64,000 nucleotides of DNA from Schizochytrium sp. CCTCC M209059 (lineage: Eukaryota > Sar > Bigyra > Thraustochytrida > Thraustochytriidae): assembly GCA_000818945.1 (NCBI GenBank), contig KN805399.1:113025-177024 (forward strand). The letters are read 5' to 3'. Shown piece after piece: positions 29,426-41,171 of the stretch. Under the pieces are notes generated by a model. That model had not been told where the DNA came from. It ran no database searches and saw only the letters and a list, made by a program, of their open reading frames with translations. Position numbers and translations under genes: made by a program. The first letter of the stretch is position 1, and each line of letters begins with the position of its first letter.

Positions 29426-29901
29426 TGCCGGCTAACCGACAAGGTTTCCAAGTCCTCTCACTTTTCAATCAGGGCTATCGCGCGTCCACTTGAAACTGTT
29501 GATCTAGTGTGCACTTTTTTTTTTCTACTTGCCGTGCTCCCCTTTCGACCTGACCCAATTCATTTACCGCACTTGTGGAGTTGATTTAAGATGTCTGCAC
29601 ACCCGTGGGCCGGACTTCATCCGCCCTCCCTCCCCTTGACAGGCCAGGCGACGGCCGCCGGTTTGGCGTGTATCCTGGCGGTCGGCCACGCACCAATCAT
29701 GCGCAGCCATGAGCGCGCTGGCCGCCTAGAGGCGTACTGCCCCCCATGGGCGTCTACGGAGAACCTTGCTCAAGGCCCGGGGCGAGAACGGCTCGAAGGA
29801 CCCGCGTGCTGCCGACGTCAAGTCCTCGGCCCGCCTCTGGGGCCTCCGAACAGTCCGTCTGTCTGCTAGCTACTGAGTAGTGCCTGTTCAACGACCCTTT
29901 A

Positions 29902-31890
29902 CAGTCAACGAGACCATAAATCGGTAATTATAAAGGCAATGGAGGGAGCTGCACAGGGCCGGGGGAAGGGGCGTTGTTGGCGGGCCTCTGTGCTAATTGT
30001 CGAGCCCAACTCGTATTTGGATAATAGTTGATTGTAACCATTATTAAAGTTTTTACTATATAACCTCTAGGATCGACCATCTGTAATTGTTAGGACAGCT
30101 TCGAGCTGCTTTTCGAGTTCATCAACGTCGTAATCTTCTTCAAAAAGGTCATCATCATCATCACCATCATCGCTGTCAGTTTCAACACCATCTTCAATCG
30201 AGGATTCACTACGAAACTCCTCTACGACACGATCGCGTGAGACGATAATCCTCTTCACCAAGTCTCGACCGGAGGGTTGCTCGAGTTTGATGAACTCGGC
30301 ATCGAGTCTCTGCTTCACATCTTGAAGAGTGGTGTCCTTCGTGTATTGCCTTGCAATGTTTCCTTTCACGTAAGCCCAAATCAGTTCGATGGGCTGAAGA
30401 TCCGAGTAGTGAGGTGGCGTGAAGAGGACACGATGCCCTGCCCTCTCTGCTGCCTCGATCACTTCCGGCAGCACCTTCTCCTTGATCCAGTTCTTCAGCA
30501 GAACTTTCAGCTGCGCAACTGTGCTCGTTGCGTCGTGCGGTATCTGATAACGATAAAGCGCTGCAATAACCTCCCGTTTCTTTAGCTTCGCGACGTCGGG
30601 TGCGGTTGGCGGCAGCGTCTTGTGGTAGCTCGCATTGTCCATCATGATCAGGGACGGCTCATGAAGGTTAGGCAGGAGCTGCGTCCGCCACCACAATGCA
30701 AAATTCGTCCCGTTGAAGTTCTTGTGGTAGTCTCCTTTGCTCGCGTCAGCTGCTTGCGGACAAAACGTCCAAATAGAGCCTGGCACGAGGCCAGCTTCAC
30801 GATCTAGGTATTTTGGACTCGAATTCTGAATGGCAGCCAGAATACAATACCTACGTCCTTTGTGTTGAACGCGCGTCGTCGTGTCTTCCGCGTCCATTGG
30901 ATCAAATAGACTTTTACCAAACCTATGGTAGTGTTGATGCACGTATGACTCACCAAGATAGACCTCCCTTAGCTGCAACTCAGGCGGAAGGGATCGATTC
31001 TGTAAGAGTCTGACGATGTAATCGTCGCGCAGAGCAATATGTTCGACCTTTAACGAAACCTTTCCCGGACGCTTCCCACGGCAGAAGCCCATCGCGACCA
31101 GATAGGACTGTGTGGCCCGAAGAGCAGCACTGTAGTCTTTGGCGTCTATCACACCGCCTTCGTCATGGATAATTGAAAGCACCCCAGTCTCTACCAGGTA
31201 GTCTGTGACGTGTCTGGCTGACACAGCCTCATGCCGCAGCCGCCTTTCGCGCACGAAGTCACGAATCTTGAAGAATACCTGCTTCGTCGTTGGAACACGT
31301 CTCGGCTTAGCCTCTCGATTGCCGCGATTCGAGACTGGTTGCAGACTGCGATCGCCAGTCTCACTGGTTCGAGAATCAGTCCAGCTCTTGATGAGAGGAG
31401 CGAGCGTGGACTTGGATATGCCCAGCATTGCGGCCACATTTGCCATCGCGTTAATCGGCCACTTGCGGCCTGTCTTTTTCTGCGAAGCCAACTGATCTTT
31501 TTGATACGCAAAATAAGCGTGTAGAGCCATGAAGCGCTCTTGAGACGTGAGCACCGGTCGTCCACGAGCTTTTCTGATGGCCTCAAGTTCTCCTTCGCAG
31601 CCCTCGATGGTCGCCGTTACCCGGGTTTTGACGCTTTCATTTCGCGGGCGCCCTTGCTCTTGAGATGGTGATATCCGGCGACGCTTGGGGAACCCGCTCA
31701 TCGTTTTAGCACACACCCCCTCTTCACCGCAAGTCTGCGTCGTATGCTCGCTGGCGTTGGTCGTAGCCGCGCGCTTCGTCGCGATCTGCACGCCGTCGAC
31801 TTTTTCCAGTTCATCTTAAAAAGCGCCGCTTCTCGCGTGGACGGAAGGAAATATGAGAGGCTAATTACCGATTTATGGTCTCGTTGACTG
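29902..31890 (-). mobile_element. DDE DNA transposon, copy 2 (1989 bp, transposase catalytic mutant)
   Basis: Same length and same perfect 29-bp inverted ends as copy 1. Flanked by TTA on both sides (29899-29901 and 31891-31893), a second independent 3-bp duplication. Reverse orientation relative to copy 1. The transposase carries a substitution of the first catalytic Asp, so this copy would depend on other copies to move. Confidence 0.93.
30067..31701 (-). CDS. DDE transposase, full-length but with D250G in the catalytic triad
   Basis: A 544-aa frame with no stop or frameshift, identical to copy 1 except for three residues found: D250G (VYLGES instead of VYLDES), D262G and I353M, plus one silent change. 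D250 is the first Asp of the D-D-E triad, so strand cleavage activity should be lost, though DNA binding may remain. All four base changes read A in copy 1 and G in copy 2 on the coding strand, and all fall within about 310 bp (copy 2 positions 30953, 30917, 30880, 30643). The ATG matches that of copy 1. Confidence 0.88.
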   Translation of the reverse strand: MSGFPKRRRISPSQEQGRPRNESVKTRVTATIEGCEGELEAIRKARGRPVLTSQERFMALHAYFAYQKDQLASQKKTGRKWPINAMANVAAMLGISKSTLAPLIKSWTDSRTSETGDRSLQPVSNRGNREAKPRRVPTTKQVFFKIRDFVRERRLRHEAVSARHVTDYLVETGVLSIIHDEGGVIDAKDYSAALRATQSYLVAMGFCRGKRPGKVSLKVEHIALRDDYIVRLLQNRSLPPELQLREVYLGESYVHQHYHRFGKSLFDPMDAEDTTTRVQHKGRRYCILAAIQNSSPKYLDREAGLVPGSIWTFCPQAADASKGDYHKNFNGTNFALWWRTQLLPNLHEPSLIMMDNASYHKTLPPTAPDVAKLKKREVIAALYRYQIPHDATSTVAQLKVLLKNWIKEKVLPEVIEAAERAGHRVLFTPPHYSDLQPIELIWAYVKGNIARQYTKDTTLQDVKQRLDAEFIKLEQPSGRDLVKRIIVSRDRVVEEFRSESSIEDGVETDSDDGDDDDDLFEEDYDVDELEKQLEAVLTITDGRS

Positions 31891-34800
31891 TTAGGCACAT
31901 CACAGCACAGCACAGCACAGCGCGCGGGGAGAATATCTACCCAACGGCCAAGCGGACAGCACTGACAAGCAACAAAGGGTTCCCGCGAGCTTTAGTAGGA
32001 ATCAAGGACGACGCGAACGAATTTTCCGATTGCTGGTCCAGCGCGGCTCGGTCTGCGAGACGCTCGCGACTTGCGTTTTTGCAAAGTAGGAAAATGATCC
32101 ATCCATCCACCCATCCATCCATCCATCCATAGCCACCCTCCGCGGCCAGGCGACCAAGACAGAAATGCGCACGACACGAAGGAGCTCAATTTTCCAGCGA
32201 AAACTCAACCCAACCGACTCAATCGCCTCGCAGCCAGATCACAAGTCTTCTCCGGCTCGAGCCAGGGCAGGACTGGACTCCCTCACGTGCGGCCCCTCAC
32301 GCACCGGCTGGCACGGCCGGCTCGCGGTGCGGGCGCGCGAGGATCGCGGCCCGGAAACCGCCGAACGCAACGCTTGGGACTCGGGACGCGCGCCCAGCCG
32401 GGCAAGCAGAGCTGGCGCGACGCGGCTTCGAGCGGCGAATGAAATCGCGGAGCGGGCCCGAGGCCAGCCAGGCCAGCCTCGCCTCAATTCAAAGCGCCGG
32501 AGCCAAGGGCGCCGCGAAACACAGCAGCGGCAGCGTCTGCCGCTTCTTTCGTGCCAGCGCTCGCGACGCCAGCCGCCGCCGCACGCACGCACGGCCTGGC
32601 CGGCAGACCAGGCCTCCTCGAGGGCCGCCGGGCGCCGCTCCAGGCTCTGCGGGACGCCGCGGCGAGCTCGACGCGGCCTCGTCGCAGGACGTGGCACGGC
32701 GGCGCAGCACGCACGTCGCTCGCTCGCTCGCTCACTGTACAGCGAGCGAGCAGCGGGCGAGCAGCGGGCGAGCAGCGGGAGAGCGGCGAGAGAGCGCGAG
32801 GGCGCTGGCACGAGCGAGGCCTCACTCCCCTGCGCGGGCGGGCGGCCGGAGGCGCGGGCGGGCGGCCGGAGGCGCGTCTCGCGGGGAGGGACGCCGAGGA
32901 GGGCCTGGGAGGGGAGCGCCGGCCGTCTGGCTGGCGAGGGCGGGCAGTGGCCGGGACGATGGAGGAGCGGCGCTCGCATTTGCAGCTGCGCTCGATCTCC
33001 GCGCGGCGGGAGCTCGAGGCAGGCCTGGGCGGGCCGGGAGGGGAGGGGCAGCGCTGCGCGAGGGCGCAGACGGCGGCGCAAAAGCAGGCGGGCGGGGCGG
33101 GCAGCGGCGGCGGCGGCGGCGAAAGACAGGGGGGGGGCCGGCTTCCCACAGCCGAAGTTACGTTGCAGCAGCCCGGAGGAAGCCCTGGCACCGCGCGGCC
33201 ACACTCGGGAAGAATTGGGAAGCATGTGGGCTTCCCTCTTGAGGCCGTCCGTTGTAAAGGTGGTGGAGGAGGAGAGCGAGAGAGCTACGCGAGTGTGGGG
33301 GCGGGCTTCGATACAATCGCCCACACCTCGCACACGTAAAGAACTTGACTGTAAGAGAGGCTCTAGTGGAGCAACGACGGACCGGCGTCTTTGCTGGGCG
33401 GGACGAGGCGACTGGTGATGGCGGCCAGACACGGCAGAGGCAAAAACAGCGCGGAAATTCGAGGCGGGGCGCGCGGTCGGCAGACCACGCAAGCTATGGC
33501 TGGAGCGAACGCGCGCGCGATGAGTGGCGGCTGGTCCCGGGCCGGACGGGGCAACGACACGAAAAAACAAAAGCGGCCAAGAAGGAGGACCCATATTCCC
33601 CGTCCCGCATTGTCCAGACCTAATTGCAGATTGAGGCGTTCAAACGAAAGGAAAGGAAGAAAATGAGTTAGAAAGTAAGAAGCTACTTTCCAGCTGAAAG
33701 AAAGACGCGCCCGGGGAAGCTAGCTGCGGAGTGGCTCGGGGCGCCCGAATCGCGCCGGTGCGGTGAAGATCTTTCCTTGCGGTATGGCGAGTAGGAAGGC
33801 GCCCGCGTTACCCTGCAACGGCGACGCGGCCATTGCGGTATGGGACGCGACGCGGAGGGGAGCTCACTCCGCGAGGCGTACACTGGCGAATGGCCGGGAG
33901 AGAGAGAGTCTGCGCGTGCGAGACTGGCTGGCTGGGCGAAGAAAGGCTCTGTCTGCGCTGTGGCGAAGTCGCCGCGAAGCGCGAAAGGCACAGTGGTATA
34001 TCGGGCGGAGAGGCTACGCCAGGCGAGGGGTAATCTCCTGTTATACTATTGAAAACGAATGAGTCGAAGCGAATCTCTCGGGGAGAGAGGGGGGGGGGGC
34101 GGGGGGAAGAAGGCGAGATCGCTCTCCAACTCCTGCCGCCAAGAGAGCGTTGATCATGCCGGGTAGCAGGCCACCTCTTGCAAATGGCAACAGAGACGCT
34201 GACCAACTGCAGCTCCCGGAAGCGCAGGTCCAAACAATCATGACCTCGCTGACGTTGATTTTACAGAACCCTCTCGTTCAAGTGAAACGGATCTCAAATC
34301 CGGCAGCTGGCCAGCATGTCTAGCGAGAGCGCCTGTACACCGTTCAAGAACTTCCCATATACAAACCCTCAGCGGCTGCAACAACGAAGGCCGGCGACAC
34401 GACAAATACCTGCAACAAGCGTCAATCTTGACGCAGGAGATACAAAGAGAAACACGTGTATATGTATGTGTGTATGTATGTGTCTACACTAGGGAAAAGA
34501 AGCGCTTCAATCATTGAACAAATGTGCCTTGTCAGATTTTTTTTGTTGAACTCATTTCAATGGCAACACAAACCATGCGCCATTGTCCAAATATGCTCGC
34601 TTTTTGTTGTAAGTAAGGGTCAAGTCCAAAAAAGGGACCTCAAGCTTCCAAAACCGTTGAATCGAACGACTTTTGGGCGCCGACGAAGAGTGACTCTTTT
34701 TTGTTGAGAAATGCAAATTGATTTGCTCTCACGGCAAATGTTCCTTGCACTCATCTCGCACAGCAGATTTCCCTTGATAATTTTCAGCCACGCCTGATGC

Positions 34801-34988
34801 TTCTCTTTCACTCCCGAAAAAGAATCGAGACTTCTTTACTTGATCAATTGTCGTGTCCCTCGAAGAGACAACGTTTGGAAGCAAGAGACAATATCATCAA
34901 GACAACATAAAAGATCGAGATTAAACTGTGACTGACCACACGAAAACGCAGAGACCCGCTACATTGCAAGTTAATCCGATAGTGACAT
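31891..34988. other. 3.1-kb gene-poor, GC-rich to AT-rich region
   Basis: Two long overlapping frames on opposite strands (32165-33418 plus, 32239-33594 minus) are Arg/Ala/Pro-rich by-products of GC-rich repeats such as GAGCAGCGGGC (about 32747-32780) and GGGCGGGCGGCCGGAGGC (about 32838-32873). Also seen are (CATC)n at about 32095-32130, long G runs at 33129-33137 and 34089-34107, and a (TATG)n patch at about 34456-34480. The last 500 bp are AT-richer and hold the 3' region of protein B. Confidence 0.6.
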
Positions 34989-37900
34989 TCAGACGGACTT
35001 GGCTTCAATAGAAGACGCCGTCGCCTGGTCAGCGACGCTGCTGTCTTCCCCCTTAAAAGTTCCAATGTCTGACAGGGAAACCTTGGAAGAGCTTTTTTCT
35101 TTGTCATTTTGAGACATCGGAGACGCGTAGTGTACAGTGGGGGCAGCAGGGTCTTCGTCATTCAAAATTGTTGGCTTGCTCACAGCAGTAGCAGAATCTG
35201 AAGCGACCTGCTCATCGCGTCCTTCAGGAGATAAGGTTGGCAGCTCTGTTCGGGGCGTAATACTCAGGCGAGTGCCTTCTGCCACTGCAAAAACGCCGGG
35301 TGTAGATGCGCGGAAAAGATTCACGCCGTCTTTAGAGGTTCCAGCGTTTTCACGAGGCGCAGAAGAAGAATCAGCTGTTTCCTGTATGCCGTTTTTGGAG
35401 GTTCCAGGATTCTCACGAGGCGCACGAGAAGGGTCAGTCGATTCCCGCGTGCTCGCTACGACCTTTGAGTCGCTTTCCGAGGTCGAATCTGACAAAGCAG
35501 TGGAAGAGGTGTTCGTGGAAGAAAATGCTGCACTAGGTGATGAAGCCGTGCCCTGATCATGCTGGTCAGAAGCCCCGGACGGCGCTGTGTCAGCATCAGT
35601 CGCGACCAAAGCGCTTTGCTTGACATTCTCGTCACGTACCGCGCCGAGCGACCCAGAAGCCCCGGGCAGTGCTGCATCAGCATCAGAGGTCATCCCTTTG
35701 CTCGAAACAGTTGAGGCTTCATGGAATGCATCGCAAGCCCCTTTTGCTTCAGAAGCGACAGGAGCGTTTTGCTCGACACTTTCGTTACCTGCCGTGCCGG
35801 ACGATGAAAAATCAACAGAGCTACCCTTGATCACAAAGAATGGAGACTTAACGCTCGGCTTGCCAGCCCTGGCCGTCGCACCGGACTCCTGATTAAGCGC
35901 AGTAGCGGGAGTTGACAGAGAGTCGACACTTTCGGCACTTATGCCCTGCGCATCAGACACAGAGTTGGGCGCAACAGTAAGTTCGCGCCCAGCTTCAGTA
36001 CCAGATGCTGTTCCCTGTTCTGTTAATGTCTTGAGCGCTTGGTTCCTTTCAAGCGATGATGCACCGGGTTCCGCCTCCGAAACATGCAAAGGGGAAACTT
36101 CAGGTCGCAAGCTGGATGCGGTGACTACGTCACGACGCGATGCATCGACATGAGCGGGAGAGTTGTTCGACTTTGACGCGCGAGTCAGAGAGGTGATAGA
36201 TCGGTACTCCGCGAGCTGCGAGCTTCCCGAGGAAGCGCGAGGCTGGCCCAAAGCAGGGCTCCGCTCTTCCGGCACGCTCGATTGGGCTTGCGTAGGTTTT
36301 AAACGAGCATGTTCTTCATTATTCGCTGGAATGAGGTTCTGCGTCGATGAAGAGGTCTTGATGGGGCCGCGCGAAGATGAAGATGTCTCGCTCACAGCGA
36401 TCACGGCGTCATCATCATCATCATTGTCATTAAAACCCAGAAACAGGTCGGAGGATGCGCGACGTTCTCGACGCAAGTCCTGGTCTGTGCCGCCGCTGAA
36501 AACGAAGGGCGGCGACCGCGGTCTCGGTGGATGGCAGGAAGTACATCCGCAAGAGTCTCTTCTCCCCGAAACGATGTGAGATGAAGCATGAGATCGCCTT
36601 CTCTCCTGCAAGAGCGAGCCATCCGACATGTGTCGAGAGAACGAGGGTCTTGAGCCCGTCTGGGATGCATGAGTGAGTGCCTGATTTGAGTACGCCGTTG
36701 TAGGCGGGTACGTCGCAACGTCGATGGGATTGCTCTGGGATGGGAATGAAGAACCGCTACTGGCTGAGCGAGGCCCGAGCTGCTGAGATACTTCCCCTGA
36801 ATATCGATGGGCAATTCCTCTGGGCGCCGTGTCTTCACGAGGTCGCTTGCCTGGCACATGATACGGCCTGCTTGGAAAAGCGGCTACATATTGGCGCTTA
36901 AATGTACTGGGTGCACTCGAGAGTGTTTCCGACTGAGAACGAGCTTGAGGGAACGCAGGAGCCTGCGGCGCCTGCGCATGTATCGGTTGCGGCCGTTGAA
37001 CATGGTTATACCTGACACTTCGATGATTTGGGTGCGAAAGGTTGCTCGCAAGAGGGGGCTGTTGCTGTTGCTGCTGCTGCAGCTGCATAGGCGCACTCAC
37101 CCCAGGCCGCTGTGCCACTGGTGTCTTCCCGATCGTGACGTCGGGTCTGCCGTATAATTGTGCAACGTGTCGTCTCAGCTTCGTGTTATTCCTGGCGGCA
37201 GTACTGAGTCTGCGCAAAAGTAATTCCTTTTCATGCTGATGCTGTTCCACGAGCTCCTTTTGAACTTTCTGCAGATGAGCAATAATCGCCTCATTCGAGC
37301 GTCGAACAATTGCGTCCTCGTATCCACGTGCTGCGTGTGCAAAGCCCTGGGAGGCGTAAAATTTCGAGATAATCGTGATAGCGTTGCTTCGGAAAACTTC
37401 GTCAGGAACCCCATCAATGATCTGCCGAAGACTCTTGCAGAGCTCTCGACATACCTCAAAACGAAGCCAAAGGTACGATTCATTTCGAAACTGATCCACG
37501 GCAGCTTTGGTTGCCTCTTGCACGCGTCTATCATGCTCCTTTATGTCGATGACATTGGAAGAGCTTGTAGATTGCAACGGCGTAATCTCTTGCCTCGCAC
37601 CTTGAGCTGCACCGGACGCCAGTGTCGGGGGTTGTCGTTCGCTACTTTGTTGACTGCGAGCGCTATTCCACTGAGTAGTGCCTCTTGCACGCGCAAACAA
37701 TTCGTCTCGCAGGCGTTTGCGTGCATTCTCCAGTTCGTTGATCTTGCGCTCGAGATTGCTAACCGTAGTCTGACTTGCTTGCTTATGCAGCTCGAAGGCA
37801 GACAAAAGATTTTGTGAAGAGCGCTTCAGGCGCTCCACTTCACGCTCTGCTTCCTCACGTGATTTGTTGGCGAGGTTAGCCTTGCTCTTCATCGACTCCA

Positions 37901-40218
37901 CACGTACAACCAGAGACTTGCGGTCACCGGCATCATTCGTACGAGCCGCATCCGTCAAGGGCATCAGCAGCCTCGCCAGTTTCGCGTCGAGACTGGCGAT
38001 TCCTTCACGAAATGAACCCCATATTGACGATTCACTTTTAAGCAGATTCATCTTTTCTTCCTTGGACCACTTTGCGATCTCATTTTGAACGATTTCCAAA
38101 CGAGTTGCTGACTCTTTCAGGTCGACAATCTTTGCGTCCAGGGTTTTCATTTCTGCCCACAACGACTCTGCAAGGCTATCCTTTGACGGCAATTCCTTGA
38201 CGCCCGCAATGACTCCTTCCGCCACAGCCGAGGGCGCTACTGTAGGAGGTTCAAACGTTGCGACTCCAGTTTGCTCCGGTGACTCATCCTGGTCTTCCAT
38301 CATAGCCGCAGACAGCTCCTGCAGAATGAATTGGAAATCGTGAGCGTGCGTATTCCACACAACCTTTACAGCCTTGCGGGTTTCATTTTCCGCTGGCAGT
38401 TCCGTCTGCAAGCGTCTCAAGACCTTGGCAACCTCGATAAAATTGTGTCGCCATTCTTCCAGATGCTCAGCATCCATCGTACGAGACTCCGTATCGGTAT
38501 TCTGTTCCATCGTTGGACTCGCCCGATTCGCCTGCTCCATGTGCTCGAATCCATCGCTTGATGTCTGATCCGCTTTCTGGCCCTCAATGGGTCCTTCCTT
38601 TGGTTTCTGATTCATGGATCCATCGCTTGATGTCTGATCCGCTTTCTGGCCCTCAATGGGTCCTTCCTTTGATTTCTTATTCGTGGATCCATCGCTTGAT
38701 GTCTGATCCGCTTTCTGACCCTCAACGGGTCCTTCCTTTGGTTTCTGATTCGTGGATCCATCGCTTGATGTCTGATCCGAATCCCGACCAATGGGTTCTG
38801 TTTTTGCTATCTTGTTCTTGAATCCATCGCTCGATGTCCGATCCGTATTCTGACCAATAGTTCCATCCTTTGGTTTCTGAACCTTGGATCCATCACTTGA
38901 TGTCTGATTCTCGTGCTTGCCTTTTCCATTGACTCTGGCACGCGATAGCTCTCTCGAAGGCACCTGCTCAGCGGTATTCTTCGTCATTGTCGAAGACGTA
39001 TTCGTCGTCTTCATCGACTTGCTTTCCACTTTAACTTGGAGCGCTCTGGTGGCCTCTGCAGCTTGCCGCTTGTAGTCGTCTCTTTTCTCTTTGAGACTGT
39101 TGACGGTCCGCGCATGTAGTACCTTGCAGCTCTCTAGTTCGGCTGATTTTCGACACAAAGCTTCTTTGGCGGACTGGGCCTCAGCCTTGGCCTTGTTGAG
39201 GGCGGAATCTTGAGCACTCTGATCACGCTTGACCTGTCCCTCCTTGACCATGAGCCTCCTTTTCGCCTCTTGCGCTGCGCGACTTTTCTCCTTTACGTCC
39301 GCCTCGAGATTCGAAATGAGCTCGGCCGCTTTCCGTAGCTTATCCTTGAGCTCTCTCGTTTCCTGCTCGCCCTTGGCCTGGAGCGCCTTTGCTTCGTTCT
39401 TGGACTTGACGATCTCGACATCCCTTTCTTCAATTTGGGACTTGAGAGAGTCGACCTGCTCCTTTGTTTCGTCGTGGACGGCCCTAAGATCGGCCAGCTC
39501 TTGTTCGCTCTCGCTCAGGCGAGATTCGAGCTCGTTCGCATTTGCGAGCTGTTTTCGAAGCTCGGCGCACTCTCTTCGAAGCTGCTTCACTTCGTCCTTT
39601 AGCTCCTGCCTCGAGAAAGCATGTTCGCCGCTTCCGTCCGCGGTACGCCGTGAGATCCGGGCGATCGCGTGTGCATTAGTACCTCTGCCGCGAATAGGCC
39701 CAGTTTGAGGAGAGAGGCTCTTTGACGGCGAGCTTTCTCGAGGCGAGGCGCTCTCTTTCGACTCGTTGTGGGAGTTTGACTTTCGGGTCCTCTGCGGCGT
39801 ATAGACGCGGATTTTTCCAGCCAGGCCGATTTTGCCTTCGGCCTCTGCTCCACGAACACAGCGCCTCAACTTGCACTCGTTCAGGCGGTGAGGCGACTTG
39901 CACTTTTCAAGAATTCCATTGATTACCTCGCGCATATCGTCTTTGTCCTGGGTCTCATGAAGTGCAGCAGTGACAAAGTCGCGCACTCGTGTTTGCTCTC
40001 TCCGCAGCGGAGAATCCAGATCTCTGGCTGCATACACGCGGACGCGACCATTCTTGCCACACTTGAAGACGAGGTCACAGACTTCGCCAGGCTCTCCGCT
40101 GGCGCTGACGCACTCGGCAATAAAGTGGCAAATGTGCTTCCAGTGCTGCAGACGCTCCAGCTGCTCGGCTCGCGCCATCTGCGCTGCCTGCGCTGTCTGC
40201 GCGGCCTCCTCCTCCTCG

Positions 40219-40251
<33 letters not shown>

Positions 40252-40322
40252 TGTTGCTGGACACTCTTGCGCTCTTGGTGCTCGCGGGGCTTGCCGCCAC
40301 CGCTAGGAACGCCGCCGCGCAT
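34989..40322 (-). CDS. Giant coiled-coil protein B with the same N-terminal repeat domain
   Basis: A 1777-aa single-exon gene from ATG 40322. Layout: polyQ (22-34); a globular region (about 60-177) with two related units, FIAECVSASG...CDLVFKCGKNGRVRVY and DMREVINGIL...CKLRRC...GKIRVY; a coiled coil (about 235-440); a tandem repeat region of five and a half 22-23-residue units containing TSSDGS...QKPKEGP (about 470-595); a second mixed helical/coiled region (about 620-900); a conserved-looking helical stretch (about 950-1070); a second short polyQ; and a long Ser/Thr/Glu-rich disordered tail with SSSS and DNDDDDDD patches. It shares head architecture with protein A. No known family recognised. 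A scaffold role is inference. Confidence 0.85.
38546..38912 (-). repeat. Coding tandem repeat of 66-69 bp in protein B
   Basis: Five full units and a partial one, in frame. The three units nearest the low-coordinate end are almost identical, and the others diverged, consistent with recent local duplication. Confidence 0.9.
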
Positions 40323-41171
40323 GGTTCACGACGGCGAAAGAGCCTGCGTGAGCACGTGCACGCGCGTGCCGCCACCGCTCGCTCGCTCGCTTGCTCGCGC
40401 GCCCTCGCAGCCTCGCCTGCGCCAAGAGCGGCGCCGACGGATCTGCGGCTGGCGAATGGTTAGGCAGATGGGCCGATGATGGTGGATGGATGGCCCAGGA
40501 ATGGACGCCCGTTGGGTCTCGCGCAAGCAAGCAGGCACGAACGGCACGTACGCACGGCAAGCAGGTCGGTCTTCGCGCGCCTCACCTCCTCGCGCTCGCC
40601 GCGTCGGCGCGGCCTCTTCGTTGGGCTGACCGAGATCCGCCTCGTGCTTTTTCTTCACTGCACAAACTTCGACACCTCCGAGTCCACAATACGCCTAACT
40701 CGTTGATTCGCTTGCTCGCTTGCTCGCTTGCTCGCGCGCACGCGCGCGCGCACGCACGTCTAGTAGCAGCAGCGCCGCCGCGCGCGCACGCCCCGCCCTC
40801 CCAGCCAGGAAGGAGGCGTACACGCCCCCTTTTGCTCATTCGGGTTCTGTCTCCGAAGACGTCAAGCCACTTCTTGCCTGACCTTTTTACTAGTGACCTT
40901 TACTGTTAGATTTTCTCGCGGCGCTCTCGCGGCGCTCTCGCGGCGTTCTCGCGTGGCTCTCACGCGGACAGGCGGAGTGCGCCGTTTGAGAATTTTGAGA
41001 GCAACAAAAGTACAAGTAGGTAACGTTGAGAGCGTTCACTCTCCATTCAGATCAACCTCCGAAGTTATTGTCGAGAAGGAGGATGAAGAGGAAGACGGAG
41101 AGACCGTCGGGCAACCTCTTCATAGTAGAGTGTGCATCACCGTTGAGGAATAAGCCTTCGTTCACTAAATA
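40323..41171. other. Spacer upstream of protein B
   Basis: Probable promoter and leader of protein B, with (GCTC/CTTG)-type repeats near 40375-40400 and 40706-40735, a CG-rich patch and a GCGGCGCTCTC triplet repeat near 40919-40950. No gene with an ATG found. Confidence 0.6.

Larger units (their letters stand above)
25356..29901. other. 4.5-kb gene-poor region upstream of coiled-coil protein A
   Basis: Apart from one weak candidate gene (28194-28583) I find no convincing coding sequence. It holds a (TTGC)n-(GCGTG)n compound microsatellite, poly-G runs at about 26991-27000 and 29011-29022, a 12-bp minisatellite and a 19-base gap. Frames over the GCGTG array (reading HATPR or VAWRG repeats) are repeat translations. 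Confidence 0.6.

Noticed and set aside
32165..33594. 417-codon plus and 451-codon minus frames
   Set aside because: They overlap on opposite strands, are Arg/Ala/Pro-rich, run through GC-rich tandem repeats and lack any motif.
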